The notes beneath the pieces are model-generated. The model had not been told where the DNA came from. It did no database searches and saw nothing but the letters and a program-made list of their open reading frames with translations. Below are positions 52,023-62,294 of a DNA stretch of 64,000 bases, piece by piece. Position numbers and translations under genes: made by a program. This DNA is from Pelotalea chapellei (GTDB taxonomy: Bacteria; Desulfobacterota; Desulfuromonadia; Geobacterales; Pseudopelobacteraceae), in NCBI RefSeq assembly GCF_018531195.1, contig NZ_JAHDYS010000006.1:124001-188000 (forward strand). Reading direction: 5' to 3'. Position 1 is the first letter of the stretch. The number at the start of each line of letters is the position of its first letter.

Positions 52023-53162
52023 CTATTTTTTGCGGTAGCTGAGCCGATAAATGGCACCTGATTTGTCGTCTGATATCAACAAACTACCGTCAGGCATTAC
52101 CTGCAGATCCACTGGACGTCCCCAAGCTGTTCCCTTCTGAAGCCATCCCTCGGCGAATACCTCATATGACTCAGCCCGTCCCCCCTTGAGCCTGACCAGG
52201 GTCAATCGATAACCGAGTGGCTCACTCCTGTTCCAGGAACCATGTTCAGCTATAAAAATCTGATCTTGGTACTGTTTCGGAAACATTTTTCCCGTATAGA
52301 AGCGCATCCCCAACGATGCAACGTGGGGACCCAGCTCCATTTCCGGAAGAGTAAATTCCTCAGCTTTGTGTCCCATTCCAAATTCCGGGTCAGGTATGTT
52401 GCGGCCATGCCAGTACGGAAATCCGAAATGAAGACCAGGGCCGGATGCGCGATTCAGTTCATCGGGGGGCTTGTTATCCCCAAGGCGGTCACGTCCATTG
52501 TCTGTGAACCAGAGTTCACCAGTCTGGGGATGCCAATCAAACCCAACGCTGTTACGTATGCCCTTGGCAAATACCTGCAGTTCTTTTCCATCCGGATTCA
52601 TGCGCATAATAGAGGCATATCGCTGATCCTGTTTCTCACAGATATTACACGGGGCACCAACAGGCACGTAGAGTTTGCCGTCCGGTCCGAACCTGATGAA
52701 TTTCCAGCCATGATTTGTTTCGGATGGAAAGGTATCATTGACTACAACAGGTTGAGGTGGATTCTCCAGATGACTTTCAATGTTGTCGAAGCGCAGCACT
52801 CTGCTGTTCTCAGCCACATAAAGTGAGCCATTACGAAAAGCAACACCATTTGGCATGTTCAACCCGCTGGCAATGGTAGTCACTCTCGAACTCTTTTTAC
52901 CAGTTTGCCCTGCTGCAATGGCATAAACCTTTCCTTGGTCCCTGGTGCCTATAAATAAAGTGCCCTTTTGTCCAAGAGCCATGGAACGGGCTCCAGGAAC
53001 GTCCCGTGAGAAAACTTCGATGGAAAAACCGGGAGGAAGTTTGATGGAGGAAAGATAAATGTTTGCAGCGAGGCAAGGGGAACCAAAGCAGAACGGGATA
53101 GAAACACAAAAAAACAGACACTTGAGATGATTCACCGTTAAATTAAAATGCGAACCAACCAT
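52023..53162 (-). CDS. Exported sorbosone/glucose dehydrogenase-like beta-propeller
   Basis: A 379-residue periplasmic protein with a signal peptide (hydrophobic core LFFCVSIPFCF, then SPCLAA). The mature part has LPPGFSIEVF, VTTIASGLNMPNGVAF, WKFIRFGPDGKLYVPVG, GFDWHPQTGELWFTDNGRDRLGD and LLISDDKSGAIYRL, the segments of the GSDH / L-sorbosone dehydrogenase propeller family that may bind PQQ. A cofactor was not proved here. The ATG at 53162 is chosen because AGGGG stands nearby; the GTG two codons earlier is the alternative. Monocistronic. Confidence 0.83.
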   Translation of the reverse strand: MVGSHFNLTVNHLKCLFFCVSIPFCFGSPCLAANIYLSSIKLPPGFSIEVFSRDVPGARSMALGQKGTLFIGTRDQGKVYAIAAGQTGKKSSRVTTIASGLNMPNGVAFRNGSLYVAENSRVLRFDNIESHLENPPQPVVVNDTFPSETNHGWKFIRFGPDGKLYVPVGAPCNICEKQDQRYASIMRMNPDGKELQVFAKGIRNSVGFDWHPQTGELWFTDNGRDRLGDNKPPDELNRASGPGLHFGFPYWHGRNIPDPEFGMGHKAEEFTLPEMELGPHVASLGMRFYTGKMFPKQYQDQIFIAEHGSWNRSEPLGYRLTLVRLKGGRAESYEVFAEGWLQKGTAWGRPVDLQVMPDGSLLISDDKSGAIYRLSYRKK

Positions 53163-53264
53163 AAACACCCCTGCTTGATCGTAATTTATTTAACAAGTTG
53201 GTATTTAGTATGTATCAGGGCTGATGTTTTGCAAGGAAGGCAGCTAGCAAGAAGTTATTGGAGT

Positions 53265-54584
53265 TCATTTTCCATGACGCCACTCAAAGTTGGCCGCTTT
53301 ACATGTCGAAAGCATTTGACGAAAACGACTCAACCCATCATCAGTTATGTTGGTACCGCTGCAAGTGAGCCATTTCAATCCCTTCATTTCGGCAAGGTTG
53401 AACAACGCAGCATCACCAATGGCTGTATGGTAGACGTAAAGGCGGCGCAGGCCATGCAACCCCAGCAGCTGACGTATTCCGTTGTCGCTGATTAAGGTAT
53501 TGGAGAGGTAGAGTTCTCGCAAGCCAGTGAGCTTTTGCAAATGCACCAGAGCAGTATCGTCCACACCATGCAGGAATAAAGCCTGGAGATCCTCTGGTAG
53601 CAAAGCGTCAAGAAAACCGAGTTTCATTGCCATGTCACCCTTGACATCCAGTCGGATTGCTTTATCCAGAAAAACTTCCCGCACCCCTCGGGCGGTGCCC
53701 AGACGTTTCCAGTCCCGAAAATCGACTGAGTCACTGCTACGCTCATAAAGAACGCCGCATGCCTCTGAGGGAAAGCGTATCAGCCGCGTTTCAGGAGTAT
53801 TTCCATGCAGATTTCCTGCATGATCTCCCTGCAGCACTGCCAATCGCCTGCGAGTTCTAGAAATATCCAAATCAACTCTAGCAGCCATTTCAGCCATCAA
53901 ATCAATCCCATCGACCATGGCCTCATCAACGCGTACCTTAAAATGGAAAATATCTGTTTCCTTCAGCTCCTCGACCTGCTGAGCAAAAGCATGAATATCC
54001 TGCTCAGCCCGAGCAATCAAACGAATAATCCGTACCAACTCCATGGCAACATCAACTCCTGAAACAAGCTCAGGCCCTTGTTCCCAATCACACAGGATAC
54101 CCTCCAGCACCCTACGATCTCCATTCTCATAGGCATGGTTCGCCATTGCCATAAGCTCTTGCCTTCTGAAACGTTCATCTTCATCTGCGGAAAGGTCAGG
54201 ATGGATTGTTTTAGCCACTTCTCGGTAAAGCTTTTTAAGGTTCATCTGGGGAGTGTTCTGAGTGCTGTCCAGATCGTCGTCCAAAAGATCGGTGCGATGG
54301 CTAAACTGAGCGAAGGTTTCCTCATATACCGACGAAGCATTACCATCAACTGGATCTTCAATTCCAAGCAGTCCCTTCAGCTGCCATTCCAGCTCCTCCA
54401 GCTCATGAATTTTCACGCCAAGAACCTGCTCATAAACCTGTTCAAACTGACGTATGTCGGACTTGAGCTCAACAAAGATCCGCTCCGACTCGGCCACTTG
54501 CCTTTGTACCAGGGTAAGTTGGTCCCGTTTGCGCCCTAATTCAATCTCTTCAGGTGTTTTAAGACGATTCCGGTAGGGACTCAT
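53265..54584 (-). CDS. J-domain protein with C-terminal leucine-rich repeats
   Basis: A 439-residue cytoplasmic protein. A coiled-coil-prone region covers residues 10-75; at 114-165 lies a J-domain with YREVAKTIHPDLSADEDE, including the HPD tripeptide (128-130) that stimulates DnaK. A helical linker follows. The last 100 residues hold at least three leucine-rich repeats (LRELYLSNTLISDNGIRQL, LRRLYVYHTAIGDAALFNL, LKWLTCSGTNITDDGLSRF). J plus LRR is an uncommon pairing. The ATG overlaps the stop of the Hda-like gene (ATGA), so it is translated with it. A client-recruiting co-chaperone is possible but unproven. Confidence 0.85.
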   Translation of the reverse strand: MSPYRNRLKTPEEIELGRKRDQLTLVQRQVAESERIFVELKSDIRQFEQVYEQVLGVKIHELEELEWQLKGLLGIEDPVDGNASSVYEETFAQFSHRTDLLDDDLDSTQNTPQMNLKKLYREVAKTIHPDLSADEDERFRRQELMAMANHAYENGDRRVLEGILCDWEQGPELVSGVDVAMELVRIIRLIARAEQDIHAFAQQVEELKETDIFHFKVRVDEAMVDGIDLMAEMAARVDLDISRTRRRLAVLQGDHAGNLHGNTPETRLIRFPSEACGVLYERSSDSVDFRDWKRLGTARGVREVFLDKAIRLDVKGDMAMKLGFLDALLPEDLQALFLHGVDDTALVHLQKLTGLRELYLSNTLISDNGIRQLLGLHGLRRLYVYHTAIGDAALFNLAEMKGLKWLTCSGTNITDDGLSRFRQMLSTCKAANFEWRHGK

Positions 54585-55294
54585 TCCAGCCCCACATTCA
54601 TGTTCAATTCATTCGCTTCCCGAGCTAGCGAAACGGTAATTTTTCTTTTTTTGGAAATGGAGAGCCGGTAGAGTGCTTCGAATGACTCAATTAAATCACC
54701 AACTTCCCTACTGGTAGTCATGAGGACATAATCAACCACATCATCGGGAACCCTGACCTGACGGTCATCAGCTATTTTCTTAAGAATCATGCGGCGGGAG
54801 GTATCATCAGAAGCATCAACTCGGGCAATCAGACCCCACAGCAGACGCGAAACAAGATGATCATCAAGCAGGGGCAATTCACGGGGATGATGTAGTCCGG
54901 CCAGCGCCAGTATACGACCGGAGGAATAGAAATCATTGAATAACTGCCATAAACCCGCGCGCAGAGCTGGATCATCACGAAGAAGATGCAAATCATCCAC
55001 CATCAGTGCTGCAACATCCAGGGGTTGCTTGAAAAAATCATCAACTGTCAACACATCGGAACATGACAGTATGGGTACAGGACCAGATCCGGCTGCAACC
55101 AATGCCTGGCCGATAGCTTTCAGCAAATGGCTTTTTCCGGAACCGGAAGGACCGTAAAGATAGAGCAGGTTGTCAGCATCACCCGGATCAGCGACGCGGC
55201 GGGCAAACTGAAGTGCAGCAGCACTACCGTCACAGACAATAAAGCTATCAAAAGTGCAGATGGATGTTTTGGGGAAATCGAGAATCTGCTGCAT
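54581..55294 (-). CDS. DnaA/Hda-like AAA+ ATPase
   Basis: A 237-residue AAA+ ATPase of the DnaA-related type without a DNA-binding domain IV. Walker A YGPSGSGKSHLLKAIG and Walker B ALMVDDLHLL are present; the DnaA-like sensor region (RMILKKIADDRQVRVPDDVVDYV, split with breaks) follows. Hda in Enterobacteria promotes ATP hydrolysis by DnaA at the clamp; homologues of this length in delta-proteobacteria are annotated as Hda-like. The ATG at 55294 lies two bases past the ruvB stop and is likely coupled to it. Role with the J-LRR partner is unknown. Confidence 0.85.
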   Translation of the reverse strand: MQQILDFPKTSICTFDSFIVCDGSAAALQFARRVADPGDADNLLYLYGPSGSGKSHLLKAIGQALVAAGSGPVPILSCSDVLTVDDFFKQPLDVAALMVDDLHLLRDDPALRAGLWQLFNDFYSSGRILALAGLHHPRELPLLDDHLVSRLLWGLIARVDASDDTSRRMILKKIADDRQVRVPDDVVDYVLMTTSREVGDLIESFEALYRLSISKKRKITVSLAREANELNMNVGLE

Positions 55295-55296
55295 GA

Positions 55297-56316
55297 TCAA
55301 AACAGGTTGGCCTGAGCACCTTGGGGTGCAATGCGTCCAAAGTGCTGATAGGCGGCGAGAGTGGCTACTCTGCCGCGAGGTGTGCGATTTAAAAATCCGT
55401 TCTGTATCAGATAAGGCTCGTAGACATCCTCAATGGTATCGCTCTCCTCGCTGATTGCAGCAGCGATAGTATCGAGTCCAACCGGCCCGCCACCGAATTT
55501 ATCAATAATGGTCAGAAGAATCCTGCAATCCATGTGGTCGAAACCCATCTCGTCAATTTCCAGTAGTTTAAGAGTATTCTGCACGACACTGCGAGTAATG
55601 ACGCCTTCTGCTCTCACCTGGGCAAAGTCACGTACCCTGCGCAAAAGACGGTTTGCAATTCGTGGGGTACCGCGACTGCGGCGGGCAAGTTCTTCGGCAC
55701 CCTGTGGTTCGATTCCTATCCCAAGAATACGGGAAGAACGTGTGATAATGGTGGCCAGTTCCTCGCAGGTATAAAATTCAAGCCGGGAGATAACCCCGAA
55801 GCGGTCTCGAAGGGGCGAAGAAAGAAGACCGGCCCGGGTAGTGGCTCCCACAAGAGTAAAATGGGGCAGGTCGAGCTTGATGGAACGGGCACTGGGGCCC
55901 TGACCGATGATGATATCGAGCTGAAAATCCTCCATCGCAGGATAAAGAATTTCTTCCACAACATGGGAGAGGCGATGGATCTCATCAATGAAAAGAACAT
56001 CATGTGGTTCCAGATTGGTAAGAATGGCTGCCAGATCACCAGGACGCTCTATAACCGGACCAGAGGTTGACTTGATGCTGACTCCCATCTCACAGGCAAT
56101 GATATTGGCAAGTGTCGTTTTGCCAAGACCAGGGGGACCATACAGGAGGACATGGTCGAGTGATTCTCCCCTCCCCTTGGCTGCATCAATGAACAATCCC
56201 AGGTTACCTTTGATTTTCTCCTGGCCGATGTACTCCTCCAGAGCGCGGGGACGGAGGGTAGCATCATAGGTAAAATCATCTTCATTTTTGTGGGGGTTGA
56301 TGGCGCGGGACTGCAT
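55297..56316 (-). CDS. ruvB: Holliday junction branch migration helicase RuvB
   Basis: A 339-residue AAA+ motor of the RuvAB complex. [12 protein letters not shown] opens it, Walker A is [14 protein letters not shown], Walker B is LFIDEIHRL, and the arginine finger region is [22 protein letters not shown]. Two C-terminal domains with [23 protein letters not shown] and TPRGRVAT complete the fold. ruvA and ruvC are not adjacent here. The gene leads the ruvB-Hda-like-J-LRR operon. Confidence 0.96.
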   Translation of the reverse strand: MQSRAINPHKNEDDFTYDATLRPRALEEYIGQEKIKGNLGLFIDAAKGRGESLDHVLLYGPPGLGKTTLANIIACEMGVSIKSTSGPVIERPGDLAAILTNLEPHDVLFIDEIHRLSHVVEEILYPAMEDFQLDIIIGQGPSARSIKLDLPHFTLVGATTRAGLLSSPLRDRFGVISRLEFYTCEELATIITRSSRILGIGIEPQGAEELARRSRGTPRIANRLLRRVRDFAQVRAEGVITRSVVQNTLKLLEIDEMGFDHMDCRILLTIIDKFGGGPVGLDTIAAAISEESDTIEDVYEPYLIQNGFLNRTPRGRVATLAAYQHFGRIAPQGAQANLF

Positions 56317-56431
56317 TGATTCTCCGTTTGCTGGCTAAATGCTGGTGGAGAACTATGACTTAATTTGGTCTGATTGTCAAAGGAGGAGTGGCATTCGCGA
56401 CGGTCATCAGGCAGGACGTAACATAAACGTT

Positions 56432-56466
56432 AAAGGGCCGGTGAATAACAATTCACCGGCCCTTTT
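56432..56466. terminator. Terminator between ruvB and the cytochrome gene
   Basis: Perfect 15-bp stem AAAGGGCCGGTGAAT / ATTCACCGGCCCTTT with an AACA loop. Since ruvB is transcribed away from it, it most likely ends the minus-strand cytochrome transcript, 24 nt past that stop. Confidence 0.8.
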
Positions 56467-56490
56467 ATTCATAGCTGCACGTTCAGTGCA

Positions 56491-57363
56491 TTACTTTTTT
56501 TTGGTTGCCTTTTTGGCATGTGGTGCTGCTGTTGCTGCAGTCCCCTTCTGGGCAGCATCCCAGTGGTTCAGATTGTGAGCGATGTTGTGGCAATCGCCGC
56601 ACTTGGCAAACTTGGCAAGCATTCCGGCCGGATGCGGAGTGCCGTGGCAGCTCTGGCAGGTCGGTACCATCTTGTGTTTTTCCTTATGACAGGTTACGCA
56701 GGCAACGGCCTTGTGTTTGGCGTCGCTGGCAGCAAGCAGGTCATAGGCTTTCTTGTGGCAAGAAGCACACATTTTGTTTGAAGTATCGGAAGCGTAGGTA
56801 ACTGCTGTAGGCATATGAGCCTGGTGACAGCGCTTGCAGTCAGCGGCACCCATGTCGGCACTGTGAGGCTTATGGCACTGGGTACACTGCGGAATCTTGC
56901 CGTGAACATTGTGGCAGAAGCTGCAGGCCAGCTTGGTGTGTTTACTCGGGACCTGTTTCAGTTTGACGATCTGCGGAGTATGGCAGGTAAGGCATTCGTC
57001 AGTAATGTTGTTGGCAAGCTTGATAATCTTGGGTGTGTGAGGATTGTTGTGGCAACGCAGACAGTTAGGCAGTTTTTAGTGAGGCTTGTCGCTGTGGCAC
57101 ATGCTGCACTGGGGAATGACATTTTTCTTTACTGCGGGGGGATGGCCAACATGGCAATCTTGGCATGTAACATTGGTCTTATGTGCTCCACCGTTTGCCT
57201 CAATATCGGCAGGGGGGGCAGAGTGGCACTTGACACAATCCGCATTGCTCAAAGCAACTTTGGGCTTGGCCGGCTCAGCGCCGAAAGCTACGACAGACAA
57301 CAAACATGTCATCGCAACAGACAGCAAGAGTCCTCTCAGGGGTGACAGCAATAGACGTTTCAT
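56491..57363 (-). pseudogene. Twelve-heme c-type cytochrome interrupted by an in-frame stop
   Basis: One reading frame of 291 codons on the minus strand, with an N-terminal signal peptide ending near AFGAE. It holds twelve CxxCH heme sites: CVKCH, CQDCH, CSMCH before and CLRCH, CLTCH, CSFCH, CTQCH, CKRCH, CASCH, CVTCH, CQSCH, CGDCH after a single TAA at 57076-57078. The reading frame is the same on both sides and I checked it codon by codon from the stop to 56853; no shift is seen. Such multiheme periplasmic or outer-membrane cytochromes serve extracellular electron transfer in this lineage. As it stands only 95 residues with three hemes would be made. A restart at the ATG at 56853 has no clear ribosome site. 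Confidence 0.88.
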
Positions 57364-57572
57364 TATTCCTCCTCTTTCAGATGTATACAGCCATAATCAA
57401 ATGGCGTACCTAACGAACATTACATCAAAATTTTCCCACAAATACTGCCATCATTCCTTCCACCCGTCAAGTTAAACAGTATACAAAATACAATTCAACT
57501 TGACAAAAGCCACTGAATTAACGGACTAAATTTATCCGGTTTATTTTAAAATCTGAAAAATAGTGGGAAGGC

Positions 57573-57602
57573 TTGACAGAAGTCAGCTTTGTCTGGTATT
57601 CA
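57573..57602 (+). promoter_or_regulatory. Promoter of tRNA-Val gene
   Basis: A perfect -35 hexamer TTGACA at 57573-57578. A -10 candidate is TATTCA at 57597-57602 with an 18-nt spacer. The -10 is weak, so only the -35 is firm. Confidence 0.45.
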
Positions 57603-57613
57603 ATTCAGCACAT

Positions 57614-57688
57614 GGGCGCTTAGCTCAGCGGGAGAGCACTGCCTTCACACGGCAGGGGTCACTGGTTCAATCCCAGTAGCGCCCACCA
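57614..57688 (+). tRNA. tRNA-Val (anticodon CAC)
   Basis: A complete cloverleaf: acceptor stem GGGCGCT with AGCGCCC, D arm TAGCTCAGCGGGAGAGC, anticodon stem CTGCC/GGCAG around the loop TTCACAC, T arm GGTTCAATCCC, and an encoded CCA end. CAC reads the GTG codon for valine. A strong hairpin follows at 57735. Confidence 0.96.
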
Positions 57689-57734
57689 TGAAATTGATCA
57701 GGCCAAGTCAGTACCCAACATCAGAATGCTGACA

Positions 57735-57783
57735 AATCCCCGCTACAAGCGATAAATTATCGCTTGTAGCGGGGATTTTGTTT
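57735..57783 (+). terminator. Terminator after tRNA-Val
   Basis: A perfect 19-bp stem (AATCCCCGCTACAAGCGAT) with a 5-nt AAATT loop, followed by TTTTGTTT on the plus strand. Begins 47 nt past the tRNA. Confidence 0.88.
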
Positions 57784-57902
57784 ATGACATCGTATTGTGG
57801 TTAATAGGATAAGACAATCGACAGATTAGCACGGGATTTATGAGCATCAATTAATTGATTCCTAGGGATAATTTTGCTCAATTGACAAGTCATTGATTTC
57901 GG

Positions 57903-59351
57903 TCACCACTGACAGCAGACATTCTGCTCGCGGGCCGCCTTTGTTTCATCCAAACGTGAAATCGGCATGGTCAGAGGGGCATCCAGAAGTGCCTGGGGAT
58001 TATCTTCAGCAGTCTTTGCCGCCTCAATCATGACCTCGATGAATTCATCCATGGTCACTTTGCTTTCGGTTTCGGTCGGCTCAATCATGATTGCATCTTT
58101 GACTATCATTGGGAAATACACTGTTGGCGGGTGATAACCACGATCTATAAGGTACTTTGCAATATCAATGGCATGTACCCCATGTTTAAGCTGTCGTGAG
58201 GCAGAAAAAACACATTCATGCATGCAGGTCATATCGTAAGGCAGATCATAGTAAGGCTTGAGCCTTTCTTTGATATAATTCGCATTTAATACCGCCTGCT
58301 CAGACACCTGAATCAACCCCTCCCGACCAAGCATGATGATATATGCATAGGCTTTAGCCATGACACCAAAATTGCCGAAAAATCCGGCTGTCCGCCCAAT
58401 GGTGCAAGGGTTGGAATTTTCAAGCATCAGCTTGCCGTCATCCTCCATCACGATTCGCGGTTGCGGTAGAAAAGGAATAAGAACCTCTTTTACTCCTACC
58501 GGCCCGGCACCTGGTCCCCCTCCGCCATGAGGGGTACCAAAAGTTTTGTGAAGATTGACATGCACCACGTCAAAACCAACATCACCCGGCTTTACCTTGC
58601 CCATGATGGCATTCAGGTTGGCACCATCGTAATACATAAGGGCATCGTGGGAATGTGCAATATCACTGATTTCTTTGATGTGAGGATTAAATAAGCCCAG
58701 AGTATTTGGGCATGTCATCATGACCGCAGCCACCTCATCATTCATGGCTTTCTTGAATAACTCAAGGTCCATGTCCCCATAGGGCGCTGTAGGAACAGTA
58801 ATAATCTCATAGCCGGCAATTGCCGCCGAGGCCGGATTTGTCCCATGGGATGAGTCCGGTACAACCACATATTTCTTTTTGGATTTATTGCCTTTGGCAG
58901 CGTGATATGCTGCGATCAGAAGAATGCCGGTCATTTCTCCGTGGGCACCGGCCAAAGGCTGTGTGGTGACCTCATCCATACCGGTAATATCCGACAGCAT
59001 CTGCCCCAGGTCATAGAGCATCCCCAAAGTGCCTTGACAGAATTCTTCACCTCCCGGAAGAAGCGCTGTCATTGGATGAAACGGTGCAAACAGGGCCGCA
59101 GAATTTTCCAGCACCTTGGCGTTGTACTTCATGGTGCAGGAACCGAGTGGGTAGAAGTTGGTATCTACCGAGAAATTGCGGCGGGACAGATTAGTAAAGT
59201 GACGAACCAGGTCGAGTTCAGAAAGTTCTGCCAGGCCGGCAGCCTCCTGGCGGAGCAGGGCTTGGGGTAATGCGCTGGCAGCTGGAACATCTGATGTCGG
59301 CAGTTTGATTCCGCGGCGCCCGGGAATGGATTTCTCATAAATCAGCTGCAT
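57903..59351 (-). CDS. gcvPB: Glycine dehydrogenase (decarboxylating) subunit 2
   Basis: A 482-residue PLP enzyme, the second half of the split P-protein. [25 protein letters not shown], and the PLP lysine in [17 protein letters not shown] are diagnostic. With GcvPA it decarboxylates glycine and passes the aminomethyl group to lipoyl-GcvH. The ATG overlaps the gcvPA end by 10 nt. Last gene of the glycine-cleavage operon. Confidence 0.96.
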   Translation of the reverse strand: MQLIYEKSIPGRRGIKLPTSDVPAASALPQALLRQEAAGLAELSELDLVRHFTNLSRRNFSVDTNFYPLGSCTMKYNAKVLENSAALFAPFHPMTALLPGGEEFCQGTLGMLYDLGQMLSDITGMDEVTTQPLAGAHGEMTGILLIAAYHAAKGNKSKKKYVVVPDSSHGTNPASAAIAGYEIITVPTAPYGDMDLELFKKAMNDEVAAVMMTCPNTLGLFNPHIKEISDIAHSHDALMYYDGANLNAIMGKVKPGDVGFDVVHVNLHKTFGTPHGGGGPGAGPVGVKEVLIPFLPQPRIVMEDDGKLMLENSNPCTIGRTAGFFGNFGVMAKAYAYIIMLGREGLIQVSEQAVLNANYIKERLKPYYDLPYDMTCMHECVFSASRQLKHGVHAIDIAKYLIDRGYHPPTVYFPMIVKDAIMIEPTETESKVTMDEFIEVMIEAAKTAEDNPQALLDAPLTMPISRLDETKAAREQNVCCQW

Positions 59352-60688
59352 AGCGCGACCTCCAGTTCCTTTACAAGCAAATCGATTTCCTTCTTGGTAC
59401 GCTTTTCAGTTACTGTCACAACCAGAGCATTTTCAGAATCAGCAAAATAGCTGCTCAATGGTACACCGGCAACTATGCCCTTTTTCATCAAGGCACCAAC
59501 GACCGCTTCGGCCGGTTTTGGCAGAAACAGGGTGAACTCGTTGAAAGTAGGGGCTGTCTGCAGCACGCTCACTCCTGCAATTCCGGCAAGCCGAGCCTTG
59601 GCATATTCGGCCTTGTCCCTGTTGAGTCGAGCCATTTCCACCAGACCTTCCTTTCCAACAGATGAAAGAAAAATCAGTCCTCTAAGAGCGCACAACCCCT
59701 GATTGCTGCAGATATTGGATGTGGCCTTATGCCGTTTGATATGCTGTTCACGGGCCTGCAGGGTCAGTACATAGCCCCGCCTGCCCTTTTTGTCGACAGT
59801 CTCACCAATAATGCGACCGGGCATATTTCGTATGGATGCCTTTTTGGCAGCAATAAAGCCAAAGGATGGACCACCAAAAGAGAGGGGGTTACCCAGACAC
59901 TGCCCATCGCCGACAGCTATGTCTATGCCCATTTCACCTGGAGTTTTAAGCAAACCGAGGGATATGGGATACACTGAAGCTACAACAAGGGCGCCAACAG
60001 ATTGAATCTGACCAACAATGGAAGAAAAATCCTCTATGCTGCCAAAAAAATTGGGGTTCTGCACTACTACGGCTGCGACTTCATCATTGAGCAATAACTT
60101 CAATGCCTCCTGGTGCAAGACACCATCAAGCGGTGGAACCTCGATAATTTCAACATCAAGATTATAAAGATAGGTTTTTAAAACCTGGCGAGAAAAGGGA
60201 TTGACGCAACCATCCACAATGATCCTGTTCCTGCCGGTGATGCGAAGGGCCATCATGGCTGCCTCGGCACATGCCGTGGCTCCGTCATAAAGGGAAGCGT
60301 TGGCAACATCAAGCCCGGTTAACCGGCAGATTGAGGTCTGGTATTCAAAGAGCGCCTGGAGCGTTCCCTGGGAACATTCCGGTTGATAAGGCGTATAGGC
60401 CGTATAAAACTCTGCCCGCCCGGAGAGATGGTCTACCACTGCTGGTATGACGTGGTCGTAAAAACCTCCGCCGATGAAATTGACCATGTCACTGCTATTC
60501 TCGCCTGCTATGGTCTTCATTTTGTCGTAGGTTTCGAATTCCGAAAGCCCGGGTGGAATATTGAAAGTTTTGGCGCGCAATTCTGAGGGGATCGGTGCAA
60601 AAAGCTCCTCCATACTACTGATCCCGATGACTGAAAGCATTTCCTGGATTTCCTGGGGAGTATGAGGGCAATAGTTGCTGTCATTCAT
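59342..60688 (-). CDS. gcvPA: Glycine dehydrogenase (decarboxylating) subunit 1
   Basis: A 448-residue partner of GcvPB that resembles the N-terminal half of fused P-proteins. [20 protein letters not shown] and [18 protein letters not shown], plus [13 protein letters not shown], are typical. It lacks its own PLP lysine site, which resides in GcvPB. The ATG follows the gcvH stop by about 40 nt. Translation is probably coupled to gcvPB. Confidence 0.96.
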   Translation of the reverse strand: MNDSNYCPHTPQEIQEMLSVIGISSMEELFAPIPSELRAKTFNIPPGLSEFETYDKMKTIAGENSSDMVNFIGGGFYDHVIPAVVDHLSGRAEFYTAYTPYQPECSQGTLQALFEYQTSICRLTGLDVANASLYDGATACAEAAMMALRITGRNRIIVDGCVNPFSRQVLKTYLYNLDVEIIEVPPLDGVLHQEALKLLLNDEVAAVVVQNPNFFGSIEDFSSIVGQIQSVGALVVASVYPISLGLLKTPGEMGIDIAVGDGQCLGNPLSFGGPSFGFIAAKKASIRNMPGRIIGETVDKKGRRGYVLTLQAREQHIKRHKATSNICSNQGLCALRGLIFLSSVGKEGLVEMARLNRDKAEYAKARLAGIAGVSVLQTAPTFNEFTLFLPKPAEAVVGALMKKGIVAGVPLSSYFADSENALVVTVTEKRTKKEIDLLVKELEVALCS

Positions 60689-60729
60689 TGGTTACAATCT
60701 CCAGTTTATAAATTTGCTACCCACGCCGT

Positions 60730-61101
60730 TCAAAGAGTTTTCAAAAATTCTTCGTACTGTTCCTTGTTCATCAGGTTGCCAAGTTCAGCTTCGTCCGCAA
60801 GCTCCAGCCAAGCCATCCAACCTGCATCTTCAGCACTTTCATTAACGATCTCGGGGGCAGCATCCAGTGCTTCGTTGACCTTGGTCACCTTGCCTGAAAC
60901 AGGGGAAAAGATATCACTGGCAGCCTTTACAGACTCTATGCTACCCAGCACTTCAAATTGCTTGACCGTTTTACCGATCTGCGGCAATTCTACAAAAGTG
61001 ATATCCCCAAGTTCATGAGCCGCATGTTCGCTGATGCCGACTGCAGCGATTCCATCTTTGATTTTGACCCACTCGTGATCCTTTGTGAAATAGATACTCA
61101 T
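60730..61101 (-). CDS. gcvH: Glycine cleavage system H protein
   Basis: A 123-residue lipoyl carrier. The lipoylated lysine lies in the ESVKAAS segment; TKDHEWVKI and FVELPQIGKTV are typical. The ATG at 61101 is chosen because AGGAGG is five bases upstream; the ATG one codon earlier is only two bases from it. Shuttles the aminomethyl arm between P-, T- and L-proteins. Confidence 0.96.
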   Translation of the reverse strand: MSIYFTKDHEWVKIKDGIAAVGISEHAAHELGDITFVELPQIGKTVKQFEVLGSIESVKAASDIFSPVSGKVTKVNEALDAAPEIVNESAEDAGWMAWLELADEAELGNLMNKEQYEEFLKTL

Positions 61102-61168
61102 CATACCCTCCTGTTTTTGTGTACTGTATGATTAACCCGAAGTTAAAGAACATGCCCAATAAAAATCT

Positions 61169-62263
61169 TCATGATCTGAGAGAACCCCCACGATAAAAGG
61201 GCAGCTCGCAGACTGTTGCCTCCATGCTGATCCTCTCTTGGCGAATGGTGAGCGGAGAACCGATCGCAGCCAGTTCTGGTTTTACGAATCCGATACCAAT
61301 GCCGCATCCAAGCATGGGAGAAAACACTCCGCTGGTTACTTTTCCCGCACCTGCACCTTCGAAACATATTTCGTAATCGTGACGCGGCGAACGTCGCCCG
61401 GCAACTTTAAAAGCAACTTTGCGACGATTGGTTCCCTGTTCTTTCTGTCGAAGCAGTGCATCCTTGCCCACAAAAGTTTTATCGAAATTGACAAAGGCTT
61501 CAAGACCCGCATCTAACGGAGTAGTGGATTCATCAATATCACTTCCATATAAAGAATAACCCACTTCGAGCCGGAGAACATCACGTGCACCAAGCCCTGC
61601 TGGTCTGACACGCTCATCTTGCAACAAGCGATCCCACAATTCACTTACTTTTTCAGCGGAAAGGAATATTTCATAACCAAGTTCTCCGGTATATCCTGTG
61701 CGGCTGACAATCGCTTCACAACCGAGAATATTCATGGTTATGAACTTGAAATAAGGTATAGCCGCTATTTCCGGACCAAAGGCAGATACGAGAACCTCAC
61801 GAGAAAGCGGCCCCTGGAGGTCCAGTTTGCCGGTACTGCATGTGATGTTTTTTAGCGACCCTGCCTTTACCCTGTTCTGTATCACCGCAAAGTCATTTTC
61901 TGCAGTAGCTGCATTGACAACAATCATGGCCTTGTCTTCTGCCAGCCGGAAAACGATCAGGTCATCAATAATGCCCGCCTTTTCGTTTAGCAAAAATCCG
62001 TAACGTGAGCGTCCCACAGGAATAGTTTTAACAGAAAAGGTGAATACGCCCTCCAGGCCATCTGCCTCGATGTCCCCCTGAAATAAGAATTCTCCCATAT
62101 GGCAGATATCGAACAGGGCCGCCTTATTACGGCACCAAGAGTGTTCAGCGATGATACCTTCATACTGAATGGGCATGTCCCATCCCCCAAAAGGCGCCAT
62201 AAGGGCGTGAAGGGCACGATGCTTCTCATTCAGCGGTGTTTTATGAACCTGTTCATCTTTCAT
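61169..62263 (-). CDS. gcvT: Aminomethyltransferase GcvT
   Basis: A 364-residue tetrahydrofolate-dependent enzyme that releases ammonia from the H-protein-bound aminomethyl group. APFGGWDMPIQYEGI, LFDICHMGEF, IVSRTGYTGELGYEIFL and the LDAGLEAFVNF region with the folate-binding aspartate follow the family. SD AGGAG lies six bases before the ATG. First of the gcvT-gcvH-gcvPA-gcvPB group; an L-protein gene (lpdA) is not in the window. Confidence 0.96.
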   Translation of the reverse strand: MKDEQVHKTPLNEKHRALHALMAPFGGWDMPIQYEGIIAEHSWCRNKAALFDICHMGEFLFQGDIEADGLEGVFTFSVKTIPVGRSRYGFLLNEKAGIIDDLIVFRLAEDKAMIVVNAATAENDFAVIQNRVKAGSLKNITCSTGKLDLQGPLSREVLVSAFGPEIAAIPYFKFITMNILGCEAIVSRTGYTGELGYEIFLSAEKVSELWDRLLQDERVRPAGLGARDVLRLEVGYSLYGSDIDESTTPLDAGLEAFVNFDKTFVGKDALLRQKEQGTNRRKVAFKVAGRRSPRHDYEICFEGAGAGKVTSGVFSPMLGCGIGIGFVKPELAAIGSPLTIRQERISMEATVCELPFYRGGSLRS

Positions 62264-62294
62264 TATTTTCTCCTGGCAGCTTGCTGAAGATGTT

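Noticed and set aside
57076-57078. Selenocysteine or pyrrolysine recoding at the cytochrome stop
   Set aside because: The codon is TAA. Selenocysteine uses TGA and pyrrolysine TAG, so known recoding does not apply.
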